Shown: piece by piece, positions 50,691 to 61,900 of the stretch
Layout of the letters: every line of letters begins with the position of its first letter
Position numbering within the stretch: position 1 is the first letter of the stretch
Assembly: GCA_008921705.1 (NCBI GenBank)
Contig: VFFE01009170.1
Span: 728,553 to 792,552 of the forward strand
DNA length: 64,000 nt
Direction: 5' to 3'
From: Burhinus oedicnemus
Lineage: Eukaryota > Chordata > Aves > Charadriiformes > Burhinidae
The notes under the pieces: generated by a model
Database searches by the model: none
Told to the model about the DNA's origin: nothing
What the model saw: only the letters and a program-made list of their open reading frames with translations
Translations under genes and position numbers: made by a program

Positions 50691-53650
50691 TACCACAGCA
50701 GATCACACCTGCTGCGTTTTGTTCCCTTAGAGCCAGTATATAAGCAAGTGATCATCAGAGCACAGCTGTCTCACACGGGGAGGTAGGTTCAGAAGGCACA
50801 GCGTACAGATAGCATCCTATTAAATTGTGTCAAACCACTTTACCTATTGCAGGTAGGTCTGGCTGACACAGCATGCCGCTGTTAGGTCATCCAACGATCC
50901 ACTTTCACAAGATGAATGTCAAGGTACCACTACCTGATAGCTCAGGTGCTGGGACAATAACAGTGGCATGCAGGGCAGGACATGGTGCGACTCAGGGTTT
51001 TGATTCTTCTGTTTAAATCTGGGACACCTATTTTTAGAGTGCTAGCTGAAACCAAAAGTAAATGTTTGTCTTCTAGGGGAGCCAGGTCTTTAATTGTTGA
51101 CTTGTATTTGGAAATAACAGCTGCTACACACACAAATTCAACATTGTCTGTCTACAGAATTCCAAAAGAAAACCATTAAAGGATCTTCCTTGAGTTGTCT
51201 CAGCAAACAATACAAACAACCAACAACCCAGCCCCCTTCATGAAGAACACAAGTAATAAGGATGTCTTTCCCATGTGACTGTGGGGCCTTAGTCATCTTT
51301 AGACTGTGACGTTAGCCCAGCTACTGAACGGTACCAGTTAAAAACACTCCCTTCCCTAGGTTAAGAGTTTCTTAAAGATTATTTTTAATTCCTATTTTTG
51401 CAGGTTTTTCACATAGGACTCAGACGTATAAACAATTGGAGACCAAGTTCAATGTCCTTTCCTATTTAGAAAAAAAAACCCCACAAACCCAAACCAAAAT
51501 ATAAGCCTCAGCAGATGTTTTTTCCTAATTTATAGAGAAGTAAAGACTAATATGAACTCTATGTTTTAATCCAGATAAAAGAGACAGCTAAATAAAAGAG
51601 AAAACATTCTGGTAAATTTTCAGAAGAGACACCATTTGTTGGGCATGTTATATGGCATTACGTATTCTCAGGTTTGGAGCCGAATGCTGCAGGCAACTTG
51701 CCCTTCAAATTCAGTTTCTATTTATTTTGGCTGCAAATCATAATCTCCTTATCAAGCAGGTATCAAGCCATCTGCTTCTATCCTCAGTAAATGCAGTAAA
51801 CTTGCATTCAGGTTTCAGGCTAGAAGAAGCAATCTTCTTCGGTCCAGTAATAAATACACCTTTAAAATCCACTAGGCAAAACTGGCCCAATATGAGAAAG
51901 CTCTAATGAATGAAAGGAATGTGGCAGCAGGAGAAAGAAAAAAAAAAAAAAAGAAAAATTAAAAATCTGTACAGAAACAAAAACTCAGTTAAAGGCTGTG
52001 GTAAGCTCCAGCACTACCATTTGCTTTTTGAGAAAGCTAGTCTTGCAAACTCCTAGTAATGGTGGAAACACCCAAAACATTTTTTTTCCCTAACAGGCAA
52101 GCTTGCAAGACATTCAAAGTTTGGATTCAAGCAAGCTAAAAGTGTGGAAAAGCAGCCAGTTATCTAAAGCCTATTCAAATTTCTCAAATTTCCAGAGATG
52201 AGACCATGATCCGACTGTGACAATCTGTGCCTTGCTGGTCTCTCCCAGAGCACAGCCATGAATAATAACCCAGAATGAGGGGAGACCATCCTCAAAAGCT
52301 TTAACTGCTCCAAACAGTTTAGTTAGTAATTGATTTTAAAAATTAATTTCTTAAAAGACTTGAAGGCTTGTGAGCAGGGAGCAGAGAAGATGGAAAAGGA
52401 AAGGCTATCCATCTCCTCTAGTTAACAGCAACAAGACCAGAGTTCAGGCAGCTACAAAGGTATGTAATCACTACAGGAGCCCTGTCTTAGTGGAACTTTT
52501 CTCAAGCTATCGGCCTGGGAGCTGGGATTAATCTACAGTGTTGTGGGGTTGGGATGATGTCCCAGGCTCCGCAGCATCCCCTTAATGAGGAAGGGGGTTG
52601 GGAAGCATGTAACTTAGAACTGATCCACAGTGTAATGGAACAGCTCCAAATCGCTTCAGTGGCCTTTGGACCAGGCTCTCAATGCCAGGATTTGCTCTCA
52701 CCTTTCCAAAATGAAAAGCATCCTTGTTTTTTTGTAGTGCCATCAATTTTGACAAGAGCACTCTTGGAGAAAGGTACTGCTAGTTGTCAACAGGGGTCAC
52801 TAATCAGACGTTAATAAACCCACCCACTGTACCACTACAACATGAGACATTACTCTTCCAGCTCCTACACGTGAGTGCATAACCTGAATGCATCCAGACT
52901 GATGCTAAGAGGAGCACAGCCCCACTCTTTTCTGCTACCATTTCTGCAAGAAAGAAACCTGGGTGCCTGAGTGAGAAGGAGGCTGTGGTGTGCTACAAGC
53001 ACTTTGCGGAGGACATCTGCTATGCCGTGTAGCCATAGCCATGCTGTATTACAAGGCTAAGGCACAGCAACACGTAACCTTTAAGCACTTACATTATAAG
53101 CACATGCCAATTCCTCTCCCCTCGTATTTCAGAAGAACAAACCTCACCTTCTTACTTTCAAAAGTAATTACATCTTAATGCAGACTCAAGAGCATTTATA
53201 TTTAATTACTAACCTTTGGCAATATATCCTTTGACCCATTCCAGTGCTGTCTGTTGTTTACAGCCAGAAATGCTATGAACCAACCCAGAAAGCAGTTGTA
53301 TCTGAGATACATTTTGGAGCAGGTAGGAAAAAAGGGCAGTATGCCAGGAGGACTGAACACCTTGAGATGAGCATGAAGGAACTCCCGCTTTAAGCATGTC
53401 ATTTAGCTCTGAAAGGTTTGAGAAAAGCCTCGAGAGGAGGGACAGGTTGTCAGGAGGCTATCGGCCACCACATCTGTAGATAACTGAGCCTCTAGTAATC
53501 TGCTGACGGAGGGTAGATCCCACCAAAACATTAGGGATTTCTGAAGATGCAAGATCCCAAGATGAATTAGAAAATGACCAAGAAAGCACTGCCAGCATAC
53601 AGGCTGAAGGCAAGGCATGAAATTTGGAAGCCCCGTGGGAGACTTGGTAC

Positions 53651-53689
53651 CTTCTTTACTAACCACAATGGAAACATCCGTGTCCACTT
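53651..53689 (-). CDS. EMCN: Probable EMCN N-terminal ectodomain exon (tentative)
   Basis: This 39-nt unit has an acceptor ending TTGTAAATCACACAG and a donor GAAG|GTACCA. It stays open in the gene's phase and is symmetric (phase 1 in, phase 1 out). With the last base of the first coding exon it reads E-VDTDVSIVVSKE, then a split codon. Human endomucin has short hydroxyl-rich pieces just after its signal peptide and again before the NDSIISNVT region that loosely resemble this (for example SLVV and LTSKDEG). The similarity is slight. The donor is weaker than those of the certain exons. I regard it as the best candidate for the missing N-terminal ectodomain, below the level of a firm call. Confidence 0.4.
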
Positions 53690-53979
53690 CTGTGTGATTT
53701 ACAAAAGACACAAAGACAAGCAGCTTGTGTGTATTATGTGAAGAGGCTGCAAGCCCACACATTACTTGTCTTGGTAAGCTTTGAAGACAAACTACCCCAA
53801 AACCTGGGGGAGGGAGTATTAAAATGCCGGGGTGCGATTTGACCTTCTCTAAATTTTACTGAGCATAATTTTAAAATACTAAAAGTGTTTCTAAGCAACT
53901 GGAGAAATGTCTTGCTGTTGTCTCCAATGCTCAAAAAAGGGAGCCTGAGCAGGAGGGAGACTGGCGTGAGCCTCCTTAC

Positions 53980-54009
53980 CATCCATTTCTTTCTTCAGAT
54001 TATAAGATC
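53980..54009 (-). other. Candidate EMCN N-terminal microexon (unproven)
   Basis: A 30-nt unit lies between an acceptor (GGGCTGTAACGGCAG) and a strong donor (GGATG|GTAAGG). In gene phase it reads as a glycine split codon and then SYNLKKEMD, and it returns to phase 1. It lies about 290 bases upstream of the better candidate at 53651-53689, so the two could be consecutive. The peptide has no recognisable counterpart in human endomucin and the polypyrimidine tract is poor. I list it because something must follow the signal peptide and it fits in phase and order. Confidence 0.25.
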
Positions 54010-55452
54010 CTGCCGTTACAGCCCAGATGTCCAGGATACTTTAGCGATCACAAATAGTGGAAATCCAAAGAATTTGGTCCAGCTTCATATAATGGACAAT
54101 AAAACTGCTTCTGTCTTAACAGGCGATGCATGGGGTAGCCTGAATGAAGCTTGACCAGACTATGTTCTTTTACTTTCACAAGGTAGAGACATACTCTAAA
54201 TTTCCTCACACACATTCTTAATTTTCCAATGTGAATTTACCAACGGAATTTCACTACTGTGTCTACCTTGCAATAAAGCATTTAAAAAAAAATACTTTTA
54301 CGGAACCAAAATTGTTCGGAGCAAATGTATCCTATATGAAATTTGCTTATTCACTGTCATCAGTTCTGCCCTGTTCATATCACGCAGAGGAGGGAAAATC
54401 CTTTTTAAAGAAAGGATTGTATAAAATTGACAGAATTCCTCCCACCTTTGCATGTTGCTTTCTGATAAGCTTTATGGACTGTTGTGTTAAATATGCTCCT
54501 TTTGATCCAACTCCACTTTGCTTTTCAGAAGTTGTGAAATTAAAGGTTTAACAATGACAGGAAGGCTATTTTTACTAGGAGTAGCAGACAGAGAATAAAT
54601 AGTACCCCAACACAAATTTTCAGGGCTTGTACTTACTTAACATAGTTTTAAAAGCAGTTCTTTCTGTGGCATAGTCTTATTTTTAATCTCCTTTATTGAT
54701 TTTTCTTTTCCCAACAGCAGTGAGCCCAAGCAATAGCATAAGCTACACCACAAAAGACATTTCTAGATTTTAACACATAATCTGAGCAAAAGTTGATTAA
54801 CTTTTTTTAGATCAGGTAATCTAGTATTATCAATTTTTTTAACTTCTGATTCATAAAATCCCTTACAGGCAATCTATAGGCATTTGTGGAAGCTTTGGTT
54901 ATGAATATTCACACTGGAGGGCCAGCAAATGAAAGTACAGATAAAAAGCAGATTTGACTTCAGATGTATCTTTTGACAAAGGTGATGATAGGCTCTGGCC
55001 CTTGTTACAGTTGCACCCTTTCAGGTTTTACTAATTAATTTCACTGTAAAAGCATGATCTTTCAAGCTAAAGAATAATGAAAACAGCAGTGCAGTGACCA
55101 TATGAACACCACAAAATTTGATTAAATCTGTGTATTTGAGAATCACTTTTAAAAGATATTGCACTCAGTAACTAATATTGCCCCTAGGCTTGCATCCCTC
55201 GTTATTTGACACTCGGTAAGTGCTATAAGTGCCTATATCTTTCGGGGCAAAACTAAGATAATTTCTCTGAGATACCCTTGGCCAAACTTACTGCTGGCAC
55301 AGTGCCAAGGAAATCCATCAGGATAGCTTTGATTTGCAAGCACAGTATTTGCAAAATCTGACAGACATTTCAATTCCCCCTTAAAGCCATCCCTACAAAA
55401 GATGCTTTATTTCAAAGAAGAAAAACAGAACAGAAAACCTTTGTAAATATAC

Positions 55453-55494
55453 CTCTGCTTTTAACTTCTCTCAGATTGAGGAGCTTCATGACAC
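55453..55494 (-). other. Candidate EMCN exon 2 (unproven)
   Basis: This 42-nt stretch sits about 200 bases downstream of the first coding exon. It has a good acceptor (GACAGCTCTCTTTCTAG) and an acceptable donor (GAG|GTATAT). Read in the gene's phase it stays open and returns to phase 1, giving VMKLLNLREVKSR after a glycine split codon. The peptide is not Ser/Thr-rich and resembles nothing in human endomucin. It contains a second ATGAAGCTCCT, identical to the first 11 bases of the true start. It could be a chance match, an alternative first exon or a bird-specific exon. About one in three random exon-like units would keep this phase, so phase alone is weak evidence. Confidence 0.22.
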
Positions 55495-55697
55495 CTAGAA
55501 AGAGAGCTGTCACAAAAATACAATGGCAGGAAAGTTTTTCACAGAACACATATAACTCAAGTACCTTCTTCTCCTCCAACACACAGTCTTTCAATCACTG
55601 CACTAAAAAAAAGCATCCAGCTACTGACAGCTAAGCTTTTGCTCGCAAAACACCCCACAAATGTGACAAGTCTATCCAAAAAAGCCAAAGAACTTAC

Positions 55698-55758
55698 CTC
55701 CCACAGCGCAAACACAGAGCACAGCTAGGAGAAAGAACACAGTCCCCAGGAGCTTCAT
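55698..55758 (-). CDS. EMCN: EMCN first coding exon: signal peptide
   Basis: The exon starts at an ATG with a purine at -3 (context CCAAGCATGA). It encodes 20 residues, MKLLGTVFFLLAVLCVCAVG, then one base of the next codon. It ends at a strong donor, GGGAG|GTAAGT. The peptide has a lysine followed by an unbroken hydrophobic core, the form of a cleavable signal peptide. Human endomucin begins with a comparable MELL-type leader. The exon closes in phase 1, which is the phase needed by every exon further downstream. Position, strand, phase and leader character all support this as the EMCN start. The sequence itself is too generic to prove homology alone, and no exon of another minus-strand gene was seen in between. 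Confidence 0.75.
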
Positions 55759-55990
55759 GCTTGGTGGTGGTGGTGCTGTCAGCTCTCCCTTGCACAGCTG
55801 GGCAGGGAGTACTCTCTCACTCTGAGGCAGGCCTTAATTACTCCATGGAAAAAGGTGTGTAGAGACTGTGCCTAGTCACTGCCCATTCCTGCTTATTTTG
55901 GGGACTTTGATAAAGAACGGGAGGAAACACAACATACTCCCTCTGGGAGTTCAGTACGGAGGAGATTTATTGTTTCAGTCCTTACAGGAA
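55759..55990 (-). promoter_or_regulatory. EMCN: Putative EMCN promoter and 5' UTR
   Basis: Reading on the minus strand, the 5' UTR carries a CCACCACCACCA run just before the ATG. A TATA-like TAATTAA lies at 55834-55840, about 76 bases upstream of the ATG. Further up are a GATA motif (TGATAA on the plus strand, 55908-55913), ETS cores (GGAAA at 55923-55927 and GGAAT read on the minus strand at 55885-55889) and a SOX-like AACAAT at 55969-55974. ETS, GATA and SOX factors are known to drive endothelial genes, so the mix fits endomucin. Each motif is short and expected often by chance; the transcription start is not fixed by anything seen. Confidence 0.4.
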
Positions 55991-58900
55991 CTCCTTTTCT
56001 TTGGCAGTGAACTGTGTTTTTGTTAATACGTTATTTTGTTCTTCTTCGGCCATGAGGTCAGGAAGGTTTTTGAACAGAGGCAAATCTTTCTTTAGAATAT
56101 GCTATACATCACCAACTTCCATACTGTAGCTGGGCATACTTTTAAAAGGAACGTTTATGAGCAGCAAGGGAGCCCAGGTAGTGGGGGATAACACAGCCAG
56201 AAATGGAGGAGCAAAACAAGCAACCAGAGCCCTCACCTGGCTCTTCTTTGTGTTGTGTAAAATGTCTTTGGTGAAAATCACAGCTGCTTCACATTAGAGG
56301 CAGAGAGAGTGCCTCCCTGAGAGAGCTGCTGTCCTGAAACTGAGAGCATGTGAGGGGCCACCAGCACAGGGCGAGGAAGTAACTCCAGCAAGGTGCCACA
56401 GCAGGGAGAGGCTCTAGGCTCCACAGTTAGAGCCGGACAGTGTGGGGTTTTCTCTTTAAATGAAAATTGGGGTTTGTTTTTTTTTTTTTAATTTGAAAAG
56501 TTGCAACTAGCCTTGACTGTGTCTGCTCAATTAGTAATGGAAAGGGTTTTTTATTCTTCTGTATAGGTACCTGCTGTGCCATGGGATGGGAATATAGTCC
56601 CTAGAGTAAGCCTTTTACCTGGGCTGTCTAATAAGCCAGTGCAAAATCGCTTTTTTCTCCTCAGGACCTGCTGCTCTGGGAAACTTTGGTATCCTTTCTT
56701 CTCACAGCCATTTCTCTGACTTCTATGGCAGAAACCTGAGCAGAGCTCTGGAGTTAAAGGCTACCAAAACATGATCTCGTAATACTCTTGTGCTTTGTGC
56801 CTTAATGATTCAAGGCAGCTGATGGCAATTAATCACAAAACTTCAACCACTACGAGAATGCGGTGCAGTATGTGTGCTCATCTCCCTCTCTGTCAACTCT
56901 CAGGAAAATTTGGTGGAAAAACTGACCTCACAAACAGCCTGACTCATTAAACAGTCAAGCCTAGTTATTGCAGTAATTAAGATATTTTTTTCCCTCATGA
57001 CTGTTTCTCACTATAAGGGCAAGTTTTGGAACAGCTTCACATGCAGAAACTCCCAGGAGCTAAGCCACAGTGCTTCCAACAACAGTACTGTTTTATTCAT
57101 GGGATGAGGAAGATGGTAGCAGCTCAGCATCGTGTGTGGAATAACTTCTGTTTAGTTAAAGAAATTACATTTCTACATCTTAAGGCTATGACACATCCTC
57201 TGCCTATTGCAGGTGACAGAAGCTGGTATCTCAATAGGCAATGACTTTCTGGCAATTTGGACAAACTTGGGTATTTGCATCTATGAGAGGTGCAAACGTG
57301 TGAGTTCTCCTTAGCGAGACTGTGTTTTCACCATCATTGGAAAGGATCACACAGTAATACAAACTTGACTCAGAGTAGGGGTCAGCTACACAATGACACT
57401 TTTGTCAAGTTGATTGGAGCATATGGCAGGGAGTTAGTGCCAGTGCTGTTTTTATGCTAGTTTTGTGCTGACATAGGACCTAAAGTTAGAATGGGCTGGA
57501 AAAAGCAGGAACTACTGCAGCAGAAAGCCTTAAAGCAAAAAGATAAATCTGAACGTGGAGAGTGAATTCATCCCAGGTTAGTGCTGTTTCTGATGTGATA
57601 AAAGGGACTCTAACCTTTTATTTACTGCATTGCCAAACCACCACCTGACACGTTAATTCTGAAGAAGGATGCAAAAAGAAATATTATTGTATTGACTGAA
57701 ATGAAACCTCTGTAAAACCTAAGAGGTCTGAGGACCTGATCCTTTCCTTGAGTTTTGAGACCCAGAGAAGGCCTCCGAATGCCTACGAGAGTATTGATTC
57801 GGTTCAGTGCTGTTCATCTGAGTAGCAGCATCCCAAGGAATCCTCAGTGTGCTGCTGCTGCTGAAGATGGTGACAGTGGTGGTTACCTGCAGCTCACTGA
57901 AGTCAGAAAGGACACAAAGTGTTGCAGCCCTGCAGTCGCTACCCGTATCACAGGTACAAGTGTGGAAAAGGCTCTCCAGCCTCATGCAAGGGGTTGGGAG
58001 GGAAAGAAAGAGAAAGGGCCAAGTGTCTTTGCCTTACACCATGTCATGCGACTTGAGTTGTACCTCAGAGAATCCTAAGGCAACTTACTGCCTCCCTGAA
58101 GCATCAGGAGAACTGTGCCCCTCTAAGATAGTCGCTAATGTCAACATCAAAGGCAGCTAACTTTTGCTAGATCAAACTTGGTATGGATAGCAGCAGCACG
58201 CACCATAAGGAATAATAGGAATAGAAGGGGAGCAGCTCAAATAAGCCACTGAAAGAAAAACGCTGGCCAAAGCTGAGTTGTAGCTTCTGGCTTGCAGTGT
58301 CTGAGCTGTAGAAGAGAGATTCACAACTCTTGTCAATGGAAACATTTTTTTTTTCCTTTAAAAAGAAATCATTTAAGATTTTAGAAACTTCCAGTGATCT
58401 TTGTAGCAAAAGATTATTCCTATATGTGTTCACTGAACAGAAATCTTCTGGTTTTCTCCCTACCGGCAAATGAGTTTTCCTTTATTGAATAAATGTTTTT
58501 CTTTCTTTCCTCAAACCAAGAAACTTAGCTTCAGTGCCAACTTGTGCTTTGTTTTATAAAGAGAAATGTGGTCACTGGTACTGCTGCCAACTGTGGTATT
58601 ACTGCCAGCGCTGGAATATCTGGAGTTTTACTTTGAGCCACAGAACAAGTGACTGTGTGACAGTCTCACTTTCCACATTCTTTCAAGTAAGCTTTTAGCC
58701 CTCCTAGTTGCAGAAGAAAACTTGAAACATGACCAAAGAGCACTCTAGAGAATGAAAGGAGTCTCTGTTTTAAAATACCGTTATTTTGTAGTCCAATAAT
58801 GGTTGAGGTAGCCTGAATTATATATTTATTTTTGCCAGTGTGGTATTTCATTATTAAAGGGAAACCATTTACTGCCACAGTGGATTTGCAGTTACAGATT

Positions 58901-61900
58901 TATTGGTCTCAGGCTGTATTTATATATTCTTTCTTATTTCACATTGCTTGGAGCAAAACATTGCCTTTTTATGCACAGTTCTCCTATGAGGTTGAAATAA
59001 TCCCCTTCAGATTTTGAGAATGTAAAAATTTTACATATCGTTCAATATTCTTGAAGCACCACTGCATAAAACAGGAAATAATACAGACAGCCGTGCTGCC
59101 TTGCTGTGGGCTACTGGCAGTTTCCAATGTGGGTGCAAAGAGTAAATTTGTAAAAGCTTTTACAAAAGCAAAAATAAAACGATACAAAGATACACAGTCT
59201 TTGATGATTCACTAAAGTGAAGAAACAAACATACTGACACTTGCCGGCCTTTCCCATTGATGCTTGTTATCCCTTAACTCTTATAGCAGAATGATAGAAA
59301 AAGAGCAAAATAATCTCGAAGTCCTGTTGTTTTGCTACATCTGATTTTAGCAAATATGCCTAAAGTGATATTTTATCAGAAATTACCTATGACTTACCTG
59401 TACATTTGGTTATACTCCCATAAGCAGGGTAAATTTACATTGAAAAATGCAGTTGTAACAGTGTAGAAATACATTGTTTAGTTATGCTTTCTGTTCTATT
59501 AAATATTGTTTTTAAAAGTACTTGTTTTATTCAATTACATATATTAAAATTCTACTATAAAGCAGAGCTCTAAAGAACTTGAATATAGCAGTACAAAACC
59601 AAGCTATTTTGATGGTCATGTATAGAAGTTACTCTGAAAACTCATGCTGAGGGACATTTTAAAATGTAGATATTTTCTTCTGAATTTTTTATGGAAGGAT
59701 TGGAACATCTCAGGGAATAGAAGTGTCCGTGCCCAAATTCCTCTGCACACAATGATATTAAAAATATGAAAGATCTGGCTCACAAATGTATTTAAGTGCT
59801 TAAAAAACCAAGATACCCACCTTTTCTTTGTAGCATGGAAATGCTTAAATGTCATTGGTTTGATTCAGAGCCAGCCGCTAATGTGAAAAATTCCACTAAA
59901 TCTCTAAGTGCCTTAGACGCCTTTATGTAGGCACTAAAGACCAAAATGCATTTAGTCTGTATTCCGTACTCTTTTTACGAAAGGTATTTTCAAGGCCAGA
60001 TCTAATAGAATTACTGCAACTCTAGCTCTCAGGCTTGAGTATTGTTTATTTGCAATACCAACAGACTCTGTAAGGATATCCATTGCTGCAGAGCATGTTT
60101 TTTTCTACTCTTTCATACCTGGAACTCTATTGGTGTACTACAGGGAGTGAAAATGTGTTTGAAGGAACTGGTTCAATGTTTATTCACTTGCAATTATACA
60201 AGTCAGGACCATATTTGTAGAAATGTAGTTGCCACTCTGCTAGAGTGCCAGATTTCAAAGGATATTGTATGTTTGAGGTATTCAGTAGATACATGTCACT
60301 GTCAAAAGAGTGCAGCAAATTTACACTCCCAAGCTACCTCTGTCCAGCTCTCTCTTACTGTACGCTCCCATTGCTGCTGCGAGCAAAACATGAGATAGAT
60401 AGAAAGAGGGCTCTGCACTTAGGCGTTTCATGTTCCTGTTCCCAAAACTTTCCATCCTAAGCCACAGTTTATTTCACCGTCTCATGAGTCTTGGGCATCA
60501 ATAAAGACAGTCTCGTTTTTGTGCTCAGTCCTTATTTCCTAATCCAGTAGACAATATGTTGTAATGGAAGGACACCAGTTTACCCTATACCTGATGACCT
60601 GGTTCATTGACTTCAGGAGTTATTCAGATCTAGATTATGTACTTGAAAAGCTGTGTACTTGGTTGGTTTTGTTGACTAGTCACCCTGTGGCTGCCTTTGT
60701 GAGCTCCTCACCTGGAGTTGCAACGTGCAACTTAACAGCCAATGTCCTTCTAAGGACACTGTTCTAGGTCCATTCTTTCTCAACTGGTGGGTTACTGATG
60801 TATAGCTATTTCGACCTTGCTGGTCAGAGAGAAGCGTAAGAATAACTACAGTGGCAGAGAGAAGAAAGCTGTGGAAGGAAAGGTACGGCTGCCTCAAGTC
60901 ATATTTTGTGCTTACATAGGGGAATCAGGAGAGCTGGAAGAGAGACACAATAAACAGTCATTCTAGGGATTTAAAAAAACATGGTTTGCAAACTTAGGGC
61001 AAGGAACTTCATATCATGTAAAGACTCACACAGTATGTGTTTATAGGCTTTGCATCCTGTCCTGAGCTAATGAAATGGGAAACAGTGAGTCAGTCTCAGT
61101 TTCTCATGTTATTTGAAATGCAGGGAATGATTATACTGTTGGCTGTCTCAGAGGAAACAAAACAGAAGTATGTGTTTGAACCATGCCTTAATTTTCCAAA
61201 ATGCTGAAATAAATCCAGCCGCTCTCTATGCAGACATATATCTCATCTTTGTTGTGGTAAACTGCAAGGAGCTCATTCTTCTTGGGCCTGGTTAAAAAGT
61301 AGGCAGCAGTATAAGACTGCAGTGGACCTCAGTTCTGAAAAGCGAGATGTACTTTCTGTTCCAACCATACTTGTCAGTTTTCCTGGGCAAGATGTTGTTG
61401 GACATTAAGCTCCTGCCAAGCTGAGGTTCTGTGGCTTCTCTTTTCCATTTGGTTTCCTCTGCACAAGCAGTGGAAAAATGTATCAGGTTTCTCGTCAGTC
61501 CCATGAGGGGATACTCTGTGCATTGGTCTGTCTAAGCTATAGTTTTTAACAGTGTCAGCTTTCTTCTCAGACCACTAGTGCCAGAAAAGAACATCTTAGA
61601 ACATTATAAAATACCTGATTATAGAGAGCCTATTGTACCTAAATACAACACAGTATTATAGCTTTCTCAGCAGCCAACACTATGGCTATGCTAGTATCCC
61701 AGCATCTATTATAAACCTGTGTTTTCATCCACTCATAAAAGGAGTCACTGAAAAAAATGTGCCCAGATTGCTCATTGCCCAGTTTTGTTTCTGTTTGTTG
61801 ACGCTGTGATATTTGAGGGGCTTGGGCTACTTCTTAGGTGACCCTGGGAGCTTCTGAGCTGCAGGACATGGGGTTGGAAAAAGGGAGAGTTACAGGAGAT

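Larger units (their letters stand above)
38145..55697 (-). other. EMCN: EMCN 5' intron region, 17.5 kb, exon(s) missing
   Basis: The stretch between the signal-peptide exon and the first certain stalk exon. It should contain at least one more coding exon in most scenarios; candidates are listed separately. It also holds an old CR1 relic (about 41970-42345), a minus-strand CR1 fragment (50391-50690), a T23 run, a purine-rich stretch (40975-41115), a GC-rich patch (45690-46350) and several short palindromes. I found no Thr-rich open frame with good splice sites between 38.2 and 53.6 kb. Confidence 0.65.
7172..55805 (-). other. EMCN: EMCN (endomucin) transcription unit, whole gene
   Basis: This is the inferred span of the endomucin gene, from a weak TATA-like site upstream of the first coding exon to a polyadenylation signal near 7.2 kb. 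Endomucin is a type I membrane sialomucin of venous and capillary endothelium. In mammals it has a signal peptide, a Ser/Thr-rich heavily O-glycosylated ectodomain, one membrane helix and a short cytoplasmic tail, about 250-260 residues in all. The exons read here give the same order and a similar length. Identity rests on the membrane exon and the cytoplasmic exon, which match human EMCN closely; the stalk exons match only in composition and in a few short motifs, as expected for a mucin. The gene end points are less sure than the central exons. In mammals the neighbours are PPP3CA and DDIT4L; neither is seen in this window. Confidence 0.88.

Noticed and set aside
53204..53250. Minus-strand unit with donor AAAG|GTTAGT
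   Set aside because: Leaves in the wrong phase and lacks a convincing acceptor.
54639..54665. 27-nt exon-like unit with donor TTAA|GTAAGT
   Set aside because: Phase fits, but the sequence before the acceptor is purine-rich with no polypyrimidine tract, so it is probably chance.
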